A program made the translations under genes and the position numbers. Shown piece by piece: positions 58,849 to 64,000 of a stretch of 64,000 nt of DNA; within the stretch, counting starts at the first letter, position 1, and every line of letters starts with the position of its first letter. The notes under the pieces were generated by a model that was given only the letters and a program-made list of their open reading frames with translations, was not told the origin of the DNA and did no database searches. This DNA comes from Firmicutes bacterium UBA1702 (lineage in GTDB: Bacteria > Bacillota > Clostridia > Peptostreptococcales > Anaerovoracaceae): positions 58,027-122,026 of the forward strand of contig DCJK01000022.1 in NCBI GenBank assembly GCA_002320005.1. The letters are read 5' to 3'.

Positions 58849-60594
58849 ATGGCAAAAGAAAAATTAAACTGGGAAGACGAGCAGGTAAGACACGATTATC
58901 GCCATACCGCTTCTCATATCATGGCTCAGGCCGTAAAGAGACTTTGGCCCGAAACCAAGCTTGCTATTGGGCCGGCCATAGATAACGGATTTTATTATGA
59001 CTTTGACTCTGAACACAAATTCGGAGAAGAAGATTTTATGAAGATTCAGAAAGAAATGAAAAAGATAGTCCAGGCAAATTATCCTCTGGAAAGATTTGAA
59101 TTGCCAAGAGCAGAAGCTATCAGTTTCATGGAGGAGAGAAAAGAGCCATACAAGGTTGAACTCATACAGGACCTGCCTGAAGACGCGGTAATTTCTTTCT
59201 ATAGACAGGGAGACTTTGTTGACCTCTGCGCGGGCCCACACATGGAATCGACAGGACAGATTAAAGCTTTCAAGCTTATGAGCGTTGCCGGAGCCTACTG
59301 GAGAGGAGATTCCGACAGGCAGATGCTCCAGAGAATTTACGCAACCGCATTTCCTACTCAGGAAGAGCTTGACGAATATATAGCCAAGATGGAAGAGGCA
59401 AAGAAGCGTGACCACCGTAAAATCGGCAAGGAGATGGATCTCTTTATGCTGACAGATGAGGGCCCGGGATTTCCTTTCTTCCTTCCTAAAGGAATGATTA
59501 TCAGAAATGAACTGGAGGCTTTCTGGAGGGAAGAACACAGAAAGAGAGGCTACGAAGAAATAAAGACGCCTCTTATTCTTAATGAACAGCTGTGGAGAAC
59601 GTCAGGGCATTGGGATCATTACAAAGACAACATGTATTTCACTCAGATAGACGGTGAGGACTATGCTGTGAAGCCTATGAACTGCCCGGGTTCAATGCTG
59701 GTGTATAAGCGTAAAATGTGGTCTTACAGGGAGTTCCCTATTCGCTGCGGAGAACTGGGACAGGTTCACAGACATGAGCTTTCAGGAGCCCTTCACGGTC
59801 TGATGAGGGTAAGAACCTTCACTCAGGATGACGCCCACATTTTCATGCTTCCGGAGCAGGTTAATGATGAAATCAAAAATGTAGCCAAATTCTGCGATGA
59901 TGTATATAAGATGTTCGGTTTTCAATATCATGTTGAACTTTCCACAAGACCTGAAGATTCCATGGGAACTGATGAAGAGTGGGAAATGGCAGAAAACGCC
60001 CTCAGAAATGCTATTGAAGAGATGGGTGTGCCTTTTGTAATCAATGAAGGAGACGGCGCCTTCTATGGACCTAAACTGGACTTCCATCTTCAGGATTCAA
60101 TAGGAAGAACATGGCAGTGCGGAACTATCCAGCTGGATATGCAGATGCCTCAGAGATTCGATCTGTCATATATAGGACCTGACGGTGAAAAGCACAGACC
60201 TATTATGATACATCGTGTAATTTTCGGCTCTATAGAAAGGTTCATAGGAATTCTTACAGAGCATTGTGCAGGAAAGTTCCCGCTGTGGCTGGCACCTGTA
60301 CAGGTAAGGCTGCTGACTGTAACTGAAAAGTTTGCTCCGTATGCCCTTGAACTGAAAGAACGTTTGGAAGAAGCCGGTCTGAGAGTTGAAGCAGATATCA
60401 GAAATGAAAAGATAGGATACAAGCTCAGAGAAGCAAGAAACCAGAGAGTAAACTATATGTGCGTTATCGGTGAGAGAGAAGCTGAAGCCGGAACGGTATC
60501 AGTTCGTTCAAGCAAAACCGGAGAACTGGGAGAAATGGCTGTTGAAGATTTCATCGACAAACTGCTTGCAGAAATTGCTCTTAAAGAAATGTAA
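58849..60594 (+). CDS. thrS: Threonyl-tRNA synthetase without TGS domain
   Basis: 581-aa class II synthetase. It starts directly with the N2 editing domain (RHTASHIMAQAVKRLW with HxxxH, and CAGPH), followed by the catalytic core (MNCPGSM zinc Cys; RCGELGQVHRHELSGALHGLMRVRTFTQDDAH; IHRVIFGSIERFIGIL) and the anticodon-binding domain (about 485-581). The usual N-terminal TGS domain of about 60 residues is absent, and no in-frame coding sequence exists upstream. The ATG has AAGGTGA before it. Confidence 0.95.
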   Translation: MAKEKLNWEDEQVRHDYRHTASHIMAQAVKRLWPETKLAIGPAIDNGFYYDFDSEHKFGEEDFMKIQKEMKKIVQANYPLERFELPRAEAISFMEERKEPYKVELIQDLPEDAVISFYRQGDFVDLCAGPHMESTGQIKAFKLMSVAGAYWRGDSDRQMLQRIYATAFPTQEELDEYIAKMEEAKKRDHRKIGKEMDLFMLTDEGPGFPFFLPKGMIIRNELEAFWREEHRKRGYEEIKTPLILNEQLWRTSGHWDHYKDNMYFTQIDGEDYAVKPMNCPGSMLVYKRKMWSYREFPIRCGELGQVHRHELSGALHGLMRVRTFTQDDAHIFMLPEQVNDEIKNVAKFCDDVYKMFGFQYHVELSTRPEDSMGTDEEWEMAENALRNAIEEMGVPFVINEGDGAFYGPKLDFHLQDSIGRTWQCGTIQLDMQMPQRFDLSYIGPDGEKHRPIMIHRVIFGSIERFIGILTEHCAGKFPLWLAPVQVRLLTVTEKFAPYALELKERLEEAGLRVEADIRNEKIGYKLREARNQRVNYMCVIGEREAEAGTVSVRSSKTGELGEMAVEDFIDKLLAEIALKEM

Positions 60595-60602
60595 TATAAC
60601 TG

Positions 60603-60643
60603 AAAAAACATCCGTATGACAGAAGCCATACGGATGTTTTTAT
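60603..60643 (+). terminator. thrS terminator
   Basis: AAAAAACATCCGTATG/CATACGGATGTTTTT with an 8-nt loop. Confidence 0.9.
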
Positions 60644-60690
60644 GTAATGAAAAATGCTGCACTGACAAAAAATAAAAGAAAACAAAATCT

Positions 60691-61398
60691 TTAATCTTCA
60701 TAGATCTGTTGTTCTCCGGATAACGCTTTGTCTGTATAGCGCTGCTTCCATAAGACAGCCTCGTCAGTCTGACCGGATTTTATATAGTCAAGAAGAATCC
60801 GTGAATTGCTATAGAGGCAACTGATACCATATTTTCTGGCAAACCGTTCCCACAGGTATATGGCAGAAAATCTGAATGAGGAGTAAATAAGAGGAACAAT
60901 GGTGTTGCCGGAAATCAGTGCCAGTTCATGATGAAATCTGAAGTTATGGGCTGCTGCCGCTGCCGGGGTTTGGGCAGAACCTATGCTCTCTACCAGGGAA
61001 TCAAGTGTTTCGGCATCCTCATCTGACAGATTGCTGCCGATTAACCTTATCACCATGGAGTCCACCACACTTCTGAATTCCAGGAGCGACTTGATTTCCG
61101 CAGGGCGCATTGTGCCTCCGTGATACTTCATGATAGAGACAAGGGTTTCTATAGTGCCGTTACGTCTGAAGTCAGACACGAAGGTGCCTACTCTCGGACG
61201 TATTTCCAGAAAGCCTTTACGTGACATTTCCACGATGCCGGCATTGACCACTGCACGGCTGACACCCATCTGACAGGCCAGTTCCCTTTCGGGAGGAAGT
61301 TTCTGCCCTATTTCAAATTCCCCGGATATTATTTTGTTTTCTATCTGTGTAATAAAAATCTCTTTCAGGGTGGATTCCTGAGAATTTCTGCAATCCAT
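60691..61398 (-). CDS. GntR/FadR-subfamily regulator
   Basis: 235-aa regulator. The N-terminal GntR winged helix (about 8-75: IISGEFEIGQKLPPERELACQMGVSRAVVNAGIVEMSRKGFLEIRPRVGTFV) is followed by an all-helical FCD ligand domain (LLEFRSVVDSMVIRLI; FRFHHELALISGN with the FCD metal-binding His). FadR-type members sense small organic or amino acids. It diverges from two AGCS transporters 240 bp away, so control of amino-acid uptake is a reasonable inference. TGCAT-TTATT-ATGCA (61514-61528) is a possible operator. Confidence 0.85.
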   Translation of the reverse strand: MDCRNSQESTLKEIFITQIENKIISGEFEIGQKLPPERELACQMGVSRAVVNAGIVEMSRKGFLEIRPRVGTFVSDFRRNGTIETLVSIMKYHGGTMRPAEIKSLLEFRSVVDSMVIRLIGSNLSDEDAETLDSLVESIGSAQTPAAAAAHNFRFHHELALISGNTIVPLIYSSFRFSAIYLWERFARKYGISCLYSNSRILLDYIKSGQTDEAVLWKQRYTDKALSGEQQIYED

Positions 61399-61559
61399 AA
61401 ATAAATACCGCGCTTTCCTTTAATCAGGTAAGATAATACTTATTATAGACTTTTATGGAAAAAAATACAATCGCTGAAGTATATACAATCTTAGCAAAAT
61501 GTACAAGCTTTTTTGCATTTATTATGCATAAAGTAAAACTTTCTTAGCACTTTGATGTA

Positions 61560-61588
61560 TTGGACAGGCCTTCCGTGAATAATATAAT
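61560..61588 (+). promoter_or_regulatory. Promoter of AGCS transporter 1
   Basis: TTGGAC (61560-61565), 17-bp spacer, TATAAT (61583-61588). Confidence 0.7.
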
Positions 61589-61636
61589 ATAAGTATATTA
61601 AGTTGGCGGAATTGTAGCAGAGAAAGGAATTATACT

Positions 61637-63025
61637 ATGTTTATTTTAAACGCAATTGCCGCATTTGGTAACTGGTTCTGGGGATTGCCGATTCTCTTCC
61701 TGGTAGTAGGCGGCGGCATCTACATTACAATCCGTTTAGGATTTATTCAGTTCAGAAAATTCGGATACATATGTTCCCAGACCTTTGGAAAGATGTTTTC
61801 CAAGGCAGGAGAAGGAGAGGTTTCTCCGTTCTCCGCAGCATGTGCAGCGCTGGCATCCTCCATCGGTGCATCTAACATTGTAGGTGTGCCTGTTGCCATA
61901 GCAATGGGCGGCCCCGGAGCTGTGTTCTGGATATGGCTTATAGCTCTCATTGGATGTGCAACAAAGTATACCGAAGTAGCTTTGGGTGTAAAGTACAGAG
62001 AAAAGAATGCCGATGGTGAGTGGGTAGGCGGACCTTTCTACTATCTGAGAGCTTTAGGCGGAGGCTTCGGAAAATTTCTGGGAGGCTTTTATGCAGTAGG
62101 CCTTATGATTGAGCTTATTCCTTCGCTGGCAGCTCAGGCACTGTCTGCAACATCACAGTTCGCCGTATTTGGTGTAAGCCAGACAGTTGCAGGCATCATA
62201 ATAGCCGTACTGGTTGTACTGGTGGTGGCAGGCGGCTTCAGCAGAATTACCAAAGCAATGGATCTCATGGTACCTGTAATGGCTGTTGTTTATATGGTTG
62301 GAGCCTTTGTAATCATCTTTGCCAATATCGGAAACCTTATTCCTGCGCTGGTAAGTGTCTTCAAATATGCGTTTGCACCTCATGCTGCAGTAGGCGGATT
62401 TGCAGGTTCAACAATCGCACTTGCCCTGAGATGGGGAGCTGCTCGTGGTGTATACTCCAACGAAGCAGGCTTCGGCACAGCACCGGCTGCACATTCATCA
62501 GCAGATGTTGATCACCCTATCAGACAGGCCTGCTGGGGTGTATTTGAGGTAACTGTTGATACCCTTATTGTATGTACTGTTACAGCTCTCACTGTATTGT
62601 CATCAGGTGTATGGACATCCGAGAAGTATGAGGCGGGCGCACTGGCTCAGGCCGCATTTAACTCAATCTTCGGTTCTTTTGGAGACTATTTTGTTGCAAT
62701 ATGTGTGTTCCTCTTTGTATTCTCAACTATCGTTGTGTGCGTATATTACGGACAGAGACAAGCAGAATTCTTATTCGGCGTCAAGTTTGCAAAAATATGG
62801 AGATGGATCTATGTGATATTCATGGTAGTCGCAACACTTGGAATCGATCTGACAATGATGTACATGATAACAGATGGATTCCTGGCAGCCATCATGATAC
62901 CGAATATGATAGGCCTTATCGTACTGGTAGGTCAGGTAGCAGAACTGCAGAAAGAGTACTTCAACACTCCGGGAAAATACTATCTGGCAGATGTTGAAGC
63001 AAAGAAAGCCAGAAAAGCAAGCTAA
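61637..63025 (+). CDS. Alanine/glycine:cation symporter (AGCS), copy 1
   Basis: 462-aa membrane protein with about ten to eleven helices. AGCS signatures: GLPILFLVVGGGIYITIRLGFIQF, SSIGASNIVGVPVAIAMGGPGAVFW, GPFYYLRALGGGFGKFLGGFYAVGLM, GVYSNEAGFGTAPAAHSSA. It imports alanine, glycine or a related small neutral amino acid with Na+ or H+. AAAGGAA precedes the ATG. A near-duplicate follows. Confidence 0.92.
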   Translation: MFILNAIAAFGNWFWGLPILFLVVGGGIYITIRLGFIQFRKFGYICSQTFGKMFSKAGEGEVSPFSAACAALASSIGASNIVGVPVAIAMGGPGAVFWIWLIALIGCATKYTEVALGVKYREKNADGEWVGGPFYYLRALGGGFGKFLGGFYAVGLMIELIPSLAAQALSATSQFAVFGVSQTVAGIIIAVLVVLVVAGGFSRITKAMDLMVPVMAVVYMVGAFVIIFANIGNLIPALVSVFKYAFAPHAAVGGFAGSTIALALRWGAARGVYSNEAGFGTAPAAHSSADVDHPIRQACWGVFEVTVDTLIVCTVTALTVLSSGVWTSEKYEAGALAQAAFNSIFGSFGDYFVAICVFLFVFSTIVVCVYYGQRQAEFLFGVKFAKIWRWIYVIFMVVATLGIDLTMMYMITDGFLAAIMIPNMIGLIVLVGQVAELQKEYFNTPGKYYLADVEAKKARKAS

Positions 63026-63138
63026 ATACAGGCTGAATTTAATGTAAGAAAAGGATCGTTCAAAAGTTTTATCATAAAATGCAACAATTCCGGGTTGTCA
63101 TCCGAAAGATGCGCAAGTTAATTTAATATGTGTGATGG

Positions 63139-63172
63139 AAAAATACCGCTTTTAATAAGGCGGTATTTTTTC
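63139..63172 (+). terminator. Terminator between the AGCS genes
   Basis: AAATACCGC/GCGGTATTT stem, 10-nt loop, then TTT. The 314-bp gap around it holds this and the next promoter; no riboswitch-like structure was seen. Confidence 0.85.
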
Positions 63173-63264
63173 CGGGTATGTGTCTTAACAAAATTTTAAC
63201 GGATTTTATGTATATTTTTGCAGAAAATATGCGGAAATTGACTATTTCTTAACGCTTTACCGCA

Positions 63265-63293
63265 TTGGATGAACTTCTTAGCAGAATTATAAT
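63265..63293 (+). promoter_or_regulatory. Promoter of AGCS transporter 2
   Basis: TTGGAT (63265-63270), 17-bp spacer, TATAAT (63288-63293); the same -35 variant and spacing as copy 1. Confidence 0.72.
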
Positions 63294-63339
63294 ATATGTA
63301 CATATTAAGTTAAGAAAGTTTATAGAAAGGAATCATACT

Positions 63340-64000
63340 ATGTTTATTTTAAACGCAATTGCCGCATTTGGTAACTGGTTCTGGGGATTACCAATCCTCT
63401 TCCTGATAGTAGGCGGCGGTATCTACATCACATTCCGTTTAGGATTTGTACAGTTCAGACATTTTGGTTATATCTGTTCACAGACTTTCGGTAAGATGTT
63501 CGCTAAGACAGGCGACGACGAAATCTCATCCTTCAGCGTAGCATGTACAGCTCTGGCATCCTCCATCGGTGCTTCCAACATCGTAGGTGTACCTGTAGCT
63601 ATCGCAATGGGTGGTCCCGGAGCAATCTTCTGGGTATGGTTAATCGCTCTTATCGGATGCGCAACCAAGTACACAGAAGTAGCACTGGGTGTTAAGTACA
63701 GAGAAAAGAATGAAGACGGCGAATGGGTCGGTGGACCTTTCTACTATCTGAGAGGCATCGGCGGCGGAATCGGTAAGTTCCTGGGCGGATTCTATGCAAT
63801 CGGTCTGATGATCGAACTTATCCCTTCACTGGCATCACAGGGATTATCAGCAACTTCACAGTTTGCAATCTTTGGCGTTAACCAGGTTATCGTAGGCGTA
63901 ATTATCGGCGTTCTCATCGTACTGGTAGTAGCAGGCGGACTTAAGAGAATCGGTAAGGTAATGGATATCATGGTACCTGTAATGGCAGTAGTTTACATGG
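63340..64000 (+). CDS. Alanine/glycine:cation symporter (AGCS), copy 2 (partial)
   Basis: First 220 codons of a close paralogue of copy 1, cut by the window end. The first 60 or so bases of coding sequence and the ribosome-binding region are almost identical between copies, while later codons differ mainly at third positions, with more C-ending codons (ATC, TAC) in copy 2. This suggests strong expression of copy 2 and either a fairly recent duplication or gene conversion at the 5' end. It has its own promoter and terminator-insulated position. Confidence 0.93.
   Translation, partial: MFILNAIAAFGNWFWGLPILFLIVGGGIYITFRLGFVQFRHFGYICSQTFGKMFAKTGDDEISSFSVACTALASSIGASNIVGVPVAIAMGGPGAIFWVWLIALIGCATKYTEVALGVKYREKNEDGEWVGGPFYYLRGIGGGIGKFLGGFYAIGLMIELIPSLASQGLSATSQFAIFGVNQVIVGVIIGVLIVLVVAGGLKRIGKVMDIMVPVMAVVYM

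Noticed and set aside
63026..63339. Glycine riboswitch before the second AGCS gene
   Set aside because: The gap holds a simple terminator and promoter; no tandem aptamer-like sequence was recognised.

Overview
The window comes from a spore-forming anaerobic Firmicute of the Clostridia type. The evidence is a spoVAC-AD-AE operon, rubrerythrin/PerR oxygen defence, Firmicute-style PyrR and L20-type RNA attenuators, strong AGGAGG ribosome-binding sites, a remnant of a CWB2 cell-wall protein and moderately low GC. An Anaerovoracaceae/Eubacterium-like relative is my guess, but genus cannot be fixed from sequence alone.

0-24.6 kb is mostly housekeeping and stress functions. It holds a PyrR-attenuated uraA-pyrR operon (minus strand), two tandem LysO-like exporters, an ABC-F ATPase, SOS-autoregulated lexA, a NimA-like flavoprotein, and a perR operon whose second gene fuses an FMN glutamate-synthase domain to a rubrerythrin. 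Then come tRNA-Arg(CCG), a divergent Crp/Fnr-ferredoxin pair, a thioredoxin reductase, and a co-directional unit of GtrA, TetR, class III aminotransferase, FGGY kinase, metal-site-less aldolase paralogue and class II aldolase that looks like an undescribed catabolic pathway. After that follow infC (AUU start)-rpmI-rplT behind an L20-type leader, mscL, maf, the spoVA genes, an isolated 34-aa membrane peptide, an LCP-family cell-wall ligase and an XRE regulator.

24.7-45.3 kb is a Wzx/Wzy-type surface polysaccharide locus. A PglF-like dehydratase, an aminotransferase and a PglC-like initiating transferase build and load a 4-amino-4,6-dideoxy sugar; the WecD-like acetyltransferase between them is a pseudogene. 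Homologues of WbpA, WbpB, WbpE and WbpD give a complete route to UDP-2,3-diacetamido-2,3-dideoxyglucuronate. Also present are two LpxD-like acyltransferases, a NodB-like deacetylase, an ATP-grasp ligase, four glycosyltransferases, a polymerase and a flippase. The middle (about 31.4-43.1 kb, most clearly 37.2-43.1 kb) is visibly more AT-rich than its flanks and looks imported.

45.5-55.6 kb carries a CWB2/GLUG surface-protein gene broken by one stop codon, then a second cell-surface polymer cluster: a flippase, two CDP-polyol phosphotransferases, a Wzy-like protein, TarI and TarJ (CDP-ribitol synthesis) and a two-domain GT2. It suggests a ribitol-phosphate, teichoic-acid-like polymer.

55.6-64 kb holds a short inverted-repeat element next to an ISL3 transposase fragment, an uncharacterised three-gene cassette (TPR protein, DUF4037 nucleotidyltransferase-like protein, DUF4125 protein), a threonyl-tRNA synthetase lacking the TGS domain, a GntR/FadR regulator and two tandem alanine/glycine:cation symporters, the second cut by the window end.
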